A DNA stretch of 64,000 bases from Agarophyton chilense (Eukaryota > Rhodophyta > Florideophyceae > Gracilariales > Gracilariaceae). How positions within the stretch are numbered: position 1 is the first letter of the stretch; each line of letters begins with the position of its first letter. The notes beneath the pieces are model-generated. The model made no database searches, had not been told where the DNA came from, and saw only the letters and a list, made by a program, of their open reading frames with translations. The DNA lies in contig JARGXX010000008.1 of the NCBI GenBank assembly GCA_030374765.1, positions 62,001 through 126,000 of the forward strand. The letters run 5' to 3'. A program made the position numbers and the translations under genes. Positions 43,210 through 54,727 of the stretch are shown here, piece after piece.

Positions 43210-45581
43210 TCATTGCACTCGGGAATCAAAACTGTTTCTCGGATCAGCCTCGCCATATGCAAGTCCCTCAAGAGAGGCTGGGCTCTGATGAAGTTCCCAG
43301 CTACGTGTTCCAAATAATTCATCTCTTCCAAGAATACAACTGCTGATTGGTATGTAATCGTGCAGAGCGAATCCAGATATTCCAAGATTCAATTTTGAAA
43401 GATATCCAGCCATATCGGCTTCCATCTCAGTTTTATTTCTTCGCTCCATTCCATTCGCAAAGCAATAAGCGCGAATGTGAGTATCTTTGTTGTATGTCTA
43501 TAAATCCTTGAATGTTAAGCGCTCAAATGGAAGCACTTTCTTATCTCCCAACCTGGTAATTTTATTTTCATTAGGGTGGTCCTCTGTTACTCACACGGAA
43601 CTCCCAGCCCTCATTGATAATTCTGTAGCTTCCGTGACAGGAAGAGAATCTTCATAATCTGTGTATTCTTCCTTTCCTTTCAGGGCATGTGATGAAGCTT
43701 TCTTTGGCTTCTGGGCAGGAAGTTGTACAGATCCTTGCCCATTTGAGGCTTGGTTTTTGCATAATCAAAGGATGAATCACCCCTTCCCCCTCCACTTGTG
43801 TTATGCGTCCTCAGAAGCCGATACTGTATGCCGTTTCGTTCAGTGCTGCGTGATTTCTTGATTTTCAACGATTTTGTTCTTCGGCCTGCTATTTCATATC
43901 AAGCTCCCGATTTGGTTTCGAAGACGTACATTCTGTCATGAAAACTTCTCCACGAGTCGTGATATCAGTCCTTCTCACTTTGGAAACTGTAACAGTGTTC
44001 CCCGCATGTTTCCTGAGGTTTCCGATGCTCTCATATTGATTTGTATTTCTTTTCCCGGGGTTCAACCTGCTTTTAGCTGATTGGTAGAGTTTATAGCCGT
44101 GGGAGGTTCCGTTTGCTGCGCAGCAGCAATTTCATTTTCCTATTCGGGTTTCTCAGCATTCAGATTCAAGATCGTTCTTACGACGAGTGATACGCCCACA
44201 AGAGTTCGTGCAAAGGCTTCATTTTGGTTACTCTCATCGCCTTTATTCGACTAATGCTTTGTCTGGTTTTCTGCGTCCTTCGCATCGGATGTTCTCGGAT
44301 TGGTGGTGCCTGGTTTATCCTCATTAGACACCAGCTACTCTATTGTACTAAAGTATTTTTTTCCGCATCGATGGTGTCAACATGAATATCTTGTTTGACC
44401 TCGTCTTCTTGTAAATCTTTGGCCCTACTCGTTTCCGGATCATACGACGCCGATTGTGGTGTTCTCTCATAGTACTTTGACGCTGGTGAATGATTGCGAA
44501 AGGATTCATTTTTCTCCGCTTTATCATCAACTTCAGGAGTAGTACTCTCGACTTGAGGGTCTGAAGGTTCTTCGGTTGGCTTTGAGTCAATGTCTATGGG
44601 ATGTTCCCGCTGGTTGGGATTCGAATCTGTAGCTTGTCCCTTGGTAGAATGCGGAGGAGATTTTGGAGCTTTCCATGTGTGCTTTCGTTGTCATTGCTCG
44701 CAGGGACAGGCGCCGCAGTTTTAATATGTGATTCAGTTTCATCATGCTCCGACATGTCGGGAAACAATTGTGCAAGACGTTCTTCGGCGCAGTTGTGTTT
44801 TTCAGCACTACACCTCTCATTGCTCTCGGAGTTTATTGCAGGTGAAGAGCTGGATGGCGGGGGCTTGGGTTGATCGCAGTTTACCGGAAATGTACTGTCA
44901 TCAGATAATTGCACAGGCTCCGGTTTTGGACTACTTGCAGGAGAACATGAAGTCTTCTTCTTGCCATGAACTACTGAAGAATCAGATTCGTCGCCGTTGG
45001 TGGTATGGTTGTGTGATTCGCTGCGTTTTTCTTTCTGTGACTGTTCGGATGGTTTCTCCGTGAGTTTGGTTTTGCTCAAGGGTGCTTCTTTCTGCTTGCT
45101 ACTCGTAGTTTGTTGGTGCTGTTCGAAGTTTTCACTGTTGTTCTGCTCTAGCGGAATTAAGTGAAGCAGGTGGCTTGTCATTAGAATCTCTATTTACGTT
45201 ATCGAGCGCAGTTTTATCGTCTGATTCGGGTTCGGTTTCATTGGATTGTGTGGTTGCAGCTTCGGTTTGGTCAAGTTTTGCAGCAGTAAAAGGCACTGGC
45301 GCCAAATTCGTGCTGGTCTCGGCGTGTTGATCTTGTGCAGTGACGTTGTCTTCTTCGGATAGGTTGGGTTGTTTTTCAGAACTTTTGTTTGCCGCAGTGG
45401 GAGTGGCCTCCGCTGGTGAAGCTGCAGGGGCTGTTTTCCCCACCATGGGCTGGGCTGTGTTTCGAGGATGTTGCGGCAAATACTCAGCGGCTGGCTCGGA
45501 GTCATTTGCCATTAAGGGCGAGGCGAGGAAAGTTAGCGACGGAATACGATGGACGGAAACGGGACGGCGGGTAGATTGCAC
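43210..45581 (-). pseudogene. Large acidic, disordered protein gene in decay
   Basis: From the ATG at about 45510 (MANDSEPAAEYLPQHPR) the minus strand encodes a long Ser/Thr/Pro/Glu/Lys-rich chain (NLSEEDNVTAQDQHAETS). At 45132-45181 it moves to a second frame (QKEAPLSKTKLTEKP, SSPKPEPVQLSDDSTFPVNC). Between 44594 and 44690 it returns to the first (KPTEEPSDPQVESTTPEVDD), ending at a TAG at 44340. Beyond that, frames with scattered stops still read as protein, including a hydrophobic TLVGVSLVVRTILNL and, at 43449-43210, NLGISGFALHDYIPISSCIL. It is probably one gene of more than 2 kb, now broken. Function unknown. Confidence 0.45.
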
Positions 45582-45983
45582 TCAGCGGCGGCAAACTCGC
45601 GGCGGCACAGGCGTAACGACGGACGCAGAACGAGCGCGAAGCAACGAGCACGCCCACTGCGGCCTGTGCGGGAGGCGATGCTTGCTTGCGACTCGCAGAA
45701 CGCGAAGCGCAAAAAGGCCAATTCTTCGTGCCGGTCAACTTCAAACAAAAAGTTGAATCAGCAGTTTGGTGTGTCGAGCCGCAGTAGAGGTATACGCTTT
45801 CAGGTTGACCACGGAGCTTCGCTCGCTTCCCGGAATTTGGCATCGCACCACCCCGCCTTGTGCCGGCTCTTCTGTGAAAGAGTCCACTTCATGCATTCGA
45901 TTTCCCTTCAGCTCACTACGCCACCGTATTGCTCGATACCTCATTCCGGTCCCCATCCTCCATCAGCTATTTAGTTCCCACAA

Positions 45984-47396
45984 ATGTCCGAAACGCCAAG
46001 CTCTCCGGTGGTCTCCCAGGTCCTTGACACAGCCGTGAGAAGTCCTCCAGCTCAGTCATTCCTAGAACGTTTTTTCGGTCAAAGGGGTACGTCTACCACG
46101 GGGCTTTGTTTGGTTGCCGTTTTGCAAACCGTGCGAAACTCATCGTATACCCCACGCCCCTCACTAGGGCGGAATGTGCGGTTCATTTGTCGCCAAAGAC
46201 AGTGGTGCGGAAGGACTTTTGAAAGGATCATCACTATGGACGTCTGAAATTTGTGGCAGGAATGACGATGATGCTGGGAGCGCTGCAGTGGAGGCTTTGA
46301 ACGATTCTTCATCAGATTCGGACATAATATTTGAGATCGTTGAATACGAACACCCTCAATCAGTCAATAATGCGCGCAACCGCAGGGGGGCCATTACTTT
46401 GATTGACGATGAAAACTTGGAGAGTGAAGAGGCAGCTTGTGCGCGAACCGCTATCGCTTCTGTTCATATCGCCGCCGTAGAGAGCAGCCTCCGATTTTCG
46501 CTTTTTACACCTGTCTCGGGGTTCGCTGTGGCTTTCAGAAATGATGACGAAAACGCAATCCCGTGCTTGGAAATGATGAGCATAGTGAGGGCTTTGAAGC
46601 TTACATCTAAAGAATAATGACGATTCTTTCTCACACCCCCTTCATCCGTCGTGAACGGAACGGCTTATATGACTGGGACGTATGCAGAGCTTCGAAAGCC
46701 ACCATACGATGTTTTCGCAACTCTACGAGCCTGTTTTGACCTTATCGAGCTAGAAACCTCGTAAGAGAATGAAGTGACCGACAAATCTCAATAGACAAAA
46801 ATTCCGGTGAGATTTCAAGCAGAAATAGAATCGAACCCATTAGACATGGCCATATTTGTGGCATTTGAACTCATCAAGAGCATGAAAGATAGTGAAAGCT
46901 CTCCCATCTTGTCCTTGCTTAGCGGTCCGCTAAATCTTTCCAAACATGGAAGAGGCCCAAGCATTTCTTTTGCTACCAGCGAAACCCCTGAAGTTTCTCT
47001 CATCTGAAGGGATTGATAGAAATGTGGCATTACCGATGCTTCACGAGCAAGTTGGATCAAAAGCAGGCGATTTGCGAATTGCTCTCGAAATCCTATGTTT
47101 CGGCGCACCTGATGGATTTGCAGACGATATTCTTCGTGTCACTGGGAAAAGATCAGAAGAAGGAGTATGATACTCTGATGCACAAAGTTTTCGGCAGCAT
47201 CTGCTATTGTAAAAGCCGCAATGTTTTTCGTGCAAAGGCCCAGGAATCCGTGTTCGGGACCTGGACGCCAGCTGGTGACTGGGATTGCGTAATCGTAGTT
47301 ACACGCGAAAAGAACTTTTGTTGTGCCTCGCTCAACGGCCTCCCGTGCCCGTACTGCGTTGAGACACTCTGCATGCTGTTAAGTGGAACAGATTGA
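45984..47396 (+). pseudogene. Decayed plus-strand gene of unknown family
   Basis: A start MSETPSSPVVSQVLD lies at 45984. From 46174 to 47007 another frame stays protein-like through four nonsense codons (ESSLRFSLFTPVSGFAVAF, YMTGTYAELRKPPYDVFATL, MAIFVAFELIKSM). It then passes to a frame ending at 47396 (MWHYRCFTSKLDQKQAICEL, EYDTLMHKVFG, DWDCVIVV). It diverges from the acidic pseudogene on the other strand, with about 400 bp between them. No domain was recognised. Confidence 0.35.
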
Positions 47397-49568
47397 TTCT
47401 GCGTTACTGTTCATGGCGCCGCTGACGTACTGTGTGAATGAGGTAGCGGAGCAGTGGTCAGGCCCAAAGGTGCGCTAGTCTTTGCCACGGCATCTGGAAC
47501 TGACTGACTGCGAGTCCCACCGTAGGTTGAGTTACAGGAACAATCCATGTTTCCCCGGCCAGAAACCCATTTCCGTTCTCTGGGTTTCGTTTTCTTGTGC
47601 TAACGCATGAATCGTGTGCACTACGATAACCTTGTTCTCCTCTCTTCCATGGCTTGTATTAAATCTCTTCGTAAACCTTGAAATCCAACCGCAGAGGTCA
47701 TATAGAATTCTCGTAAACAAATCATATCGATATCCATCTCTCCATTTTCATCCATCTCTAGCTCTGTAGCTCGCCTCTGTTCTTCCCTTTCACTGCAACA
47801 TTGCTATGCTCTCGCACATGCCAAGTAATACAATTATGTGACAATGTTCACAGAAGGTCCATCTCTACGGGCGTTCTCTTCAAAAGACCCTTCCTCGTTC
47901 ATTCTAATCAACGTGTTGTGAAGTATCACGCAAAACCCGTTTACAGCAAGAACCTTTCGTTTTTGTCAGAGGTAGAACTCTTTCCTCAGTACACGGAAAC
48001 GAGCCTGTATTACACCTAACTCTCGTTCTATGTCCTTTTTCAGCCGCTCTTGAGACGTTCAACAGTACCTTTCCCTATCATTGGCCAGCTGATGAATAGG
48101 TCTGGCGAAAATTGTCCATCGCGTGTAGATACCATCCACTACAATGTACAGAATACATCTTTCCTGCCCTTGAAGATGAAGTTTGTAGTTCGTAGAAAGT
48201 TGAATATCATATGTACCATTTAGAATAGAAACTAAGAAAGTTTAATATTCCAGAAGTGTTTCGTAAATGTTTGTTCCACATCTTCCAGGAATGTTATCGA
48301 AAGCTTTTTATCAATGACTTGTACCACTACACTATCGATACGTTCTTTCGTCTACGAACTACACTATCGATACGCCTTTCGTCTACGAACTACACTATCG
48401 ATACACCCATTCGTCTACGCAGCATCTTTCCTACTAATGACTGATAGAGAAAGCCATAGTTCCTTCTCCTGATCGGTTGGATTTGTTTTACGCGACATCA
48501 AACTGTTTACGCTACTGACCAGTTTCAGTACGCTAGCGCTCAGTCCTCTTCACCTGTCCCCGCGGACACCCGGAGAACCTGCGTTCTTCGGTAGGCACAC
48601 AACCGACCCCCCCCCCCCCCTCCCCCCGAGTTTGTCTACAGGAAACCATCGACACACATACAGATCATGATCGTACCATTCCTCTACAGCTATGTTTGCC
48701 AGCTTCCCTACCTTCGTATTGTTATAGTGACCTTTAAGAGCACTTAAACAGTGCTTCCACTGGATTTGGATTCCGTCTGCAAAACCAATGCATCACTTGA
48801 ATCCCTGCTTCCTGTACCTTTCCGCAATCTAAAAGAGCTCTTCCTTGCTTGTAAGACGATTAAAAAAGCTCTTTTTTATAACCAAATAAACTCCTGGCAA
48901 AAGTGACATTAATAGTATTGGAGTGAGTCTTCGGATATTCGAAATTCATCATCAACATCTTAGAACGATTTTGTGGTTCTTAAAAGTCGTAAGCACACCA
49001 ACATCTTTATTTCAGATGAAATGTTGTCCTTTAAAGCTGCCAGAAGACGTTGATACCAGATTTAAAGAAAATCTTGTGGTCGCATCAGAGTGAAGTTTGT
49101 AACAAAGATTCCTAGATATTCGAAAATAGCGACGAAATATTCACAGAAAGTAAGTTGTACTACTGCCAAGATTGTGCTTTATTCTGGTGCTTGTGCCTCT
49201 AAAAATGATTTTCGATCCCACTTTTCGTCCGACATGTTTCGTTCTTCTGGTTTTCTCAGTATTTGTCAAAACGAAAATGCCTGCAGCCGGAGTCGCCTGG
49301 CGGCTTCGTTAGAATAGAAACGCTATGCTGGTCATGGTTTCAGGAAGACGAAGTATAGTTATGGTGTTTGAAAGGTACCTGAAGAACTGCGTAGTGTGTT
49401 CTGTTCTTATATTTAGGAATCTCTGGAATGACTGAACAAGAACGAGTACGACTGTTTATGTCGTACTTGGAGCTGTACGATATAGCACTTTACCAGTAGA
49501 AATGCTCCTAAATGAGCGTGCTATACAATGGGCTATTTTTTCTTTTTAGCGCTTTTTTTCAGCGCACT
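47397..49568. other. Mostly AT-rich, no recognisable gene
   Basis: It contains a three-copy tandem repeat (about 48327-48420), a long C-run (48609-48627) and an imperfect hairpin near 49448-49470 (AGTACGAC ... GTCGTACT). Short frames such as 49090-49317 show no motif. Confidence 0.4.
48327..48420. repeat. Three-copy tandem repeat, about 29-31 bp unit
   Basis: The unit ACTACACTATCGATACG...TTCGTCTACG occurs three times in a row with small length changes. It has no coding meaning that I can see. Confidence 0.75.
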
Positions 49569-49947
49569 GCTAGTGTCTTTACGACAACTGGCCTCATATG
49601 AGGCCAAACTGTAAATTTATGCGCTGACTTTTAGTTATTTTGACTGGATTTTTTTCGTGTTTTGACCTCGAAGCAGTAAAGTCTTTACATCACCTTTTTA
49701 TAAAAATCCCCGCTTCATGGAATTTCCTTTACACGTAAGTATAAATCTAAAGGAACCAAGTAATATAGAATTTATATTTAAATGAAGAGCAGGCTACCTA
49801 CTACGTTGGCATATAAAACAGGCTTTTTTGTACGCAAAAAACAGTGATTGTAATCTAAAAAATCGTTCTGGAGCTGTGTATGAAACAGAACAATCCTTTC
49901 AAAAATAATCAATTTAAAACAATTGCCCCGGTCGTAAAGACACTAGC
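49569..49947. repeat. Inverted-repeat unit of 379 bp (MITE-like or nested end)
   Basis: A perfect 17-bp inverted repeat (GCTAGTGTCTTTACGAC at 49569-49585 and its complement at 49931-49947) bounds this unit. The inner side of the left arm carries the palindrome GGCCTCATATGAGGCC at 49590-49605. The same module recurs 16 bp after the right arm in direct orientation, so the unit may be a short non-autonomous copy lodged next to the piggyBac end. Confidence 0.6.
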
Positions 49948-49986
49948 CTTGCTCTTATTTACTGCACTAATGTCTATACGACCACT

Positions 49987-50002
49987 GGCCTCATATGAGG
50001 CC
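49987..50002. repeat. Palindrome GGCCTCATATGAGGCC, second copy
   Basis: This is an exact 16-bp palindrome preceded by CACTAATGTCTATACGACCACT, a variant of the sequence preceding the copy at 49590. Confidence 0.8.
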
Positions 50003-50185
50003 AAAATTACAACATCGATAATTTTTGTAAACTTTGTCAATTTCCTTAAATTTTTGTGCCTAGACGTTTTCAACACTCTCTTTTCCTCTGGTGTCAACCT
50101 CAAGGATCACGAACGATCGTCCACAACCTGTACACACATTATCTTTACTTCATTCTTTCATAATTTATCAAATATATCATCATCT

Positions 50186-52301
50186 ATGGATCCCCGTCAT
50201 GTAGTGGGAAACAGAGTACATACCCGCGCGCGTCTCACTACATCAGAGAGTGACTGTAAACGCTTCTTTGGCACGAAATGAAAAACGAAACTGGTCAGCG
50301 AAAGTGTTACAAAAGTGGACGTCGTTCTCAAAAATAATCGGAGACACACTTTTGTCACGATAAACTTGGAGCTACCTGGTGGCGAGAAAATATGCACTCT
50401 CAAACTTTGCAATGTAAAAGCCGGCGATCATGTCACGGTTCAGGAAACTGCTCAACAAGCCATCAATTCCAACGTGGAGATAAATGGTGCTGCTATTACG
50501 AATGAAGTTTCGAACAATGAAGAGAAAAACACTGTCACGGATGGCGATTAATATCACACAATGAATCCGCTGAGCCCTCCTACTGTGACAAACAGTGACA
50601 CGCAAGACAGCTTTGTGGAAGTTCATTCGACGAAATGAACAACTGAGAATGTATGCTTGACTGTGAATGGTGCAGTGCAAATGCATCAATGGAAAGTCAC
50701 GGGACTTGTTGGAGATTTTATCTCCACCAGTCATGCACCTTTGGGACTCTCTCCATACGATTTATTCATGTGGATGTTTCCTGTAGCTCATTTGGAAAAA
50801 ATAGTTCGATCTACCAACTCTCGGCTGGAAGAAAAAGGCTTAAAGCAGACTACAGGAGGTGAAATTTTGAAGTTTTTCGATTTGATGGTGTTTATGACAC
50901 GCTTCGTGTTTTCAAATAGAAGATCGCCTTTGTCTAAAGACACGTTTTCTAAATATATCGAATCTCCGCAGCTCGGAAAGATCATGTCACGAAATCGGTT
51001 TGAACATATAAGGCAATTCATCGTTTTCAGTGGCTCTGAAAACAATCAAAAATCAGAAGAATGCAGATGGTCATGCATTTCTGAGTTTTTGAAAGCTATA
51101 AATGACCCATCGGAAAGCGTTCGTAACTCCGTAACACACTTTGTGCGTGGACGAAAGTATGTTACGTTGGTATGGAATTGGAGGGAACTGGATTGAAATT
51201 GGACTTTCACACCACACTGCTCTTGATAGAAAACCTGAAAATAGTTGTGAATTAAAGACAGTGTGTTGTGGAAGGAGTGGAATTATTCTCAAATTATAAA
51301 TCACGATGGGAGTTAAGCAACCAGATGTACAGCCTTTTGAAAAGGAACATGCGCATGGAACAGCTGTTTTAATGAGACTGGTTGAAAATTGGTTCGCAAC
51401 TGATCGAATCGTTTGTCCCGACTCATATTTTGCATCTGTTGAAACCTCTGAAGAACTTTTAAAAAGAGGAAAGCGATTTATTGGGGTCGTAAAAACAGCC
51501 TCCAGAAGGTTTCCTATGAAACATCTTTCCGAACTTACGATGACGGCACGAGGCCAGCACGTGTCAATGGTCTCGAAACCGCCTGAATTGGATCGAAAGT
51601 TGATGTCTGTGCTCTGGGTGGACCGCGAGAGGAGATATTTCATCAGCACTTGTATCAGTACCCAACCAGGAACTCCCATTTCTCGTGAAAGATGGAGGAC
51701 AACTGATGGAATAACAAAGAAAATTCCGCTTTCCATTGCTATTCCAGAAGTTTGAGAGGAGTACTATTCTTGTTGTTCAAGAATTGATAGGCATAATAGG
51801 TCACGTCAGGATGATCTAAATATGGAAAAGAAGTTTGAAGTGAAAGAATGGTCTTTCAGAGTGAATACTTCTTTGCTGGCAATGTGCGTGGTTGATGCTT
51901 GGAATATTTACAAGGGTGCATACGGAAACACATTGAATCTTACACCGCATAATTTCCATTCTACTCTCGCAGACGGATTAATAGATAACAACTGGGATGC
52001 CATTCGAACTATGAAAAGAAAATGTAAGGAGGAAGATGAAATAGAAAACCAATATATGGCTGGAACCGGCATTCATTTAATGGAGACCAATCGAAAAAGA
52101 AGGAAATTGGATGGTTCTTTGACTTTTCAAACATATCAAGGACGATGCAAAGTCTTCAAGACCACTTACAAATCCAAATTTGTTTGTTCAGAATTCAAAA
52201 AGTACAATGACATGGATGTATATATATGTCACAGTGGAACCGGTCGGGAGTGTTTTATAGATCATCTGGGTGATATTCATTACATTTCGAGCAACATTTA
52301 G
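50186..52301 (+). pseudogene. piggyBac-type transposase, broken
   Basis: From the ATG at 50186 one frame runs to 51196 with stops at 50279, 50549 and 50636. It then shifts once near 51180 and continues to 52301 with stops near 51295 and at 51753. Motifs fit the DDE_Tnp_1_7 family: GLSPYDLFMWMFPVAHLEKI, TGGEILKFFDLMVFMTRFVF, MSRNRFEHIRQFIVFSG, CPDSYFASVETSEELLKRG (a catalytic Asp), RFIGVVKTASRRFP and DRHNRSRQDDLN with VVDAWNIY. A Cys-rich end follows (KSKFVCSEFKKYND, YICHSGTGRECF). The region that should hold the first catalytic Asp is lost at the frameshift. Confidence 0.75.
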
Positions 52302-52671
52302 TCTACAACAATGACGTTCGTGTGTCAACATGCGTTTTTAAGGCTTTTGAGAGGCATCTTTTCAAAGTATAAAGCAAAAGTTCAAATTGCTTTAAGCCCC
52401 CTACTAATTCAATCCGCTTTATTCAACTTGCTGGATATATTATGGTCTTTGACGAAACAATCCCTTTAGCAGATGTCACCTTATTTTGTCTGCTGCTCAA
52501 GTGGACGCAAATGCGTTCTTAGACCATAATAAATTTTAGAATTAGTCGAGCTCCGGTAGGAGTTTTCGAGCTACACTGAACTCAGCGAGGTTTGAACTTT
52601 GTTTTTATCAGTCTCCGAGCGGTCGTGAAACCACTGAGCTGCTGTTACTGAATACAACTGTCTAAGGAATG
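52302..52671. other. piggyBac element 3' flank
   Basis: The stretch between the transposase end and the Tc1-like insertion is non-coding and shows no repeat that I recognise. Confidence 0.4.
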
Positions 52672-52829
52672 TAAAGTCTATTTCAAAATCATATCTCTCG
52701 TCCAAAATTTCCAAAACTCGACGTTTTGGCTACAGTAAAACTAGCAAAATCAGTGTGAAAAAATTTTCAAGTAAAAAAACTATTTCAAAAACATAACCTT
52801 TATTGCATCCTTTTTATTCTAACGCGAGT

Positions 52830-53824
52830 TCAGTGGTTTATTTTTGCTCCTTTAGCCTGTATAACACTTATACAACGCTTTGGCATTGATTCTATAAAAG
52901 GATTGATAGCATTACAGTCACTCTTTTCCCAGCAATCTTTGATACATTTTTTTAGATCAAAAACTGTATCAAATTGCCTTCCTTGCCCATAAACCATTCT
53001 AGCCAACATTCCCCAAATTTTTACGATAGGGTTGAGGTCAGGAGAACGCGCAGGCCATTCCATAACCGACATATTTAGACTATTGAACCACTGTTTCATA
53101 GAATTGGACATATGCACAGGTGCATTATCTTGCTGAAAATTGAATTCTTCACCGTGCATACAGTACGCAAAAGGTAAAAAATATTTTTCTAGAACCTCAG
53201 CATACTTCTCAAAGTTCATTGTAGTTTCAACAAAAGCCATATAAGTGGCTTCTTTCGTAGATATTCCACCCCAAACCATTACTGATGCGCCTCCTGAATG
53301 CCTGGTCACAAATTCTTTCTTTTCTTTTCGTAGATCATGCCAATAAAATTTAAAGCAATCTGGAAGATCAACGTAAAACGTTTTTTCGTCTAAAAAAATA
53401 ATAATAATCCATTCCGTTTTCCAATGAGCCTTTTGAGAACACCATTCAACTCGGTTTTTCTTGTGATTATCTTTTAAAAAACATTTTCCTCATTTTTGTG
53501 TACTTGAACAAATTTTGAAGGTTGAGTTCAAGTCAGATTGTAAATCTTGATAAAGGAGATTTAGATTTTTGACAATTTTTCCGCAAGATGAAGTGTTATG
53601 GCATACTTATCCCTTAACTCCACGCTTATTGGCCGGGGAAAGTGACGTGTGACGGCCGGTTAAACGCTTTTTTCCGTATGTAGCGGGGTTTTTGATGAAG
53701 TTGCTGATTTTTTTTGGGCTGCGCTTTAGTTTTCGGGCTATATCTGCTGGAATCATACCCTGACCTACTATTTCCATGATTTACAGCTGCTCAGAGCGTG
53801 TCAGAGGTGCACCACGAGCCATAA
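52830..53824 (-). pseudogene. Tc1-like transposase, decayed copy
   Basis: The ATG lies at 53824-53822. The C-terminal half (53309-52830) is open and retains QQDNAPVH (second Asp). The expected Glu has become Lys in PNPIVKIW, so the triad is broken. The first half has several small indels and stops. It is a close relative of the intact protein at 9510-10505. Confidence 0.85.
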
Positions 53825-53839
53825 TTGAGCTAATGATTC

Positions 53840-54071
53840 TCAGTGAGTTTGTGTTTGTAGTATTCAAGAGTTTGATATTCAAACTCTGAATATATATTGT
53901 TTTGTATTTGAATATTTTACGAGAGCATTATAACAAATGCTCTCGTCATTTTACTGTTACTACCTTCTCTCTCGTATGTTTTCGATTATCATAAAAGCGA
54001 GGTAGCAAACACTGTAACATATGTTTGCTACCTCAACAAGCAACTTGTTCAGAACATAACCTTCGCTGAAA
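53840..54071 (+). repeat. 5' LTR of copia A
   Basis: It begins TCTCAGTGAG and ends CTTCGCTGAAA. The ends form an imperfect inverted repeat (TCAGTGAG and CTTCGCTGA) instead of TG...CA. It contains a long inverted pair CGAGGTAGCAAACA ... TGTTTGCTACCTC, a strong hairpin near 53998-54034. Confidence 0.88.
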
Positions 54072-54086
54072 GGTTATGGGCCCAGC
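54072..54086 (+). promoter_or_regulatory. Primer-binding site of copia A (half initiator tRNA-Met)
   Basis: GGTTATGGGCCCAGC directly abuts the LTR. It is an exact complement to the anticodon arm of initiator tRNA-Met as known from animals. Confidence 0.8.
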
Positions 54087-54136
54087 GTCTTAACCAGCGC
54101 TTTTATAACTTTAAACCTCACTGACTTCTCTTTATC

Positions 54137-54727
54137 ATGGAATCTGAGAAGACCAGGATCAAGCCTTTCGAGGAACCGCACGACTACAAACTGTAGAAAA
54201 TCCGTATTGAGTCGGCATGTGATGCGAAGGGAATCGCAAACACTATTTCACAAACCCGTAACCCGTACTCCAGTGAGGATGAAAAACGGAAGGAATTTGA
54301 GACAAACCAGAAGAAAGCAAGTGCAATAATCGTCTCTGCTTTATCTGATGAAGCGCTAAGAGTCGCCCAGTCAGAGATTGGAAATCCACACCAAATGCTG
54401 AAACGCCTTGACAACCGGTATGCATCCACATCCACTGCATCGCGAATTACAAAAATCTGTGAGCTGATCAATCTCCGCTATTCAGATATGAAACAGAATC
54501 TCGGCCGTCACATTGACACAATGGCTGGGATCGTTAAACAACTGGCAGCAATGAATACCAAACTACCGGAAGAACTCACCGTTGCCCTATTGGTATCGTC
54601 TATGGCCACACGCGAAATGAATGCTGTTTGTGCCGCAATCAAGACATTGTCCTCGGAGACGACCACATGGGACTTGGTGTCCACTCGACTTCTTGACGAG
54701 CACAGAACTTATGGAAACTCTTACTAG
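54137..54727 (+). pseudogene. copia A Gag
   Basis: A single frame from the ATG (MESEKTRIKPFEEPHDYKL) has one TAG at 54194, where the Gag family expects Trp (Y-x-L-W-K). It continues through ASAIIVSALSDEAL, QMLKRLDNRYAST and MAGIVKQLAAMNTKLPEELT, the UBN2-type Gag fold. It ends near LLDEHRTYGN. A zinc knuckle is not evident, and the frame shifts after 54727. Confidence 0.8.

Noticed and set aside
48609-48627. C-run as a regulatory element
   Set aside because: It is a simple homopolymer with no neighbouring gene to regulate.
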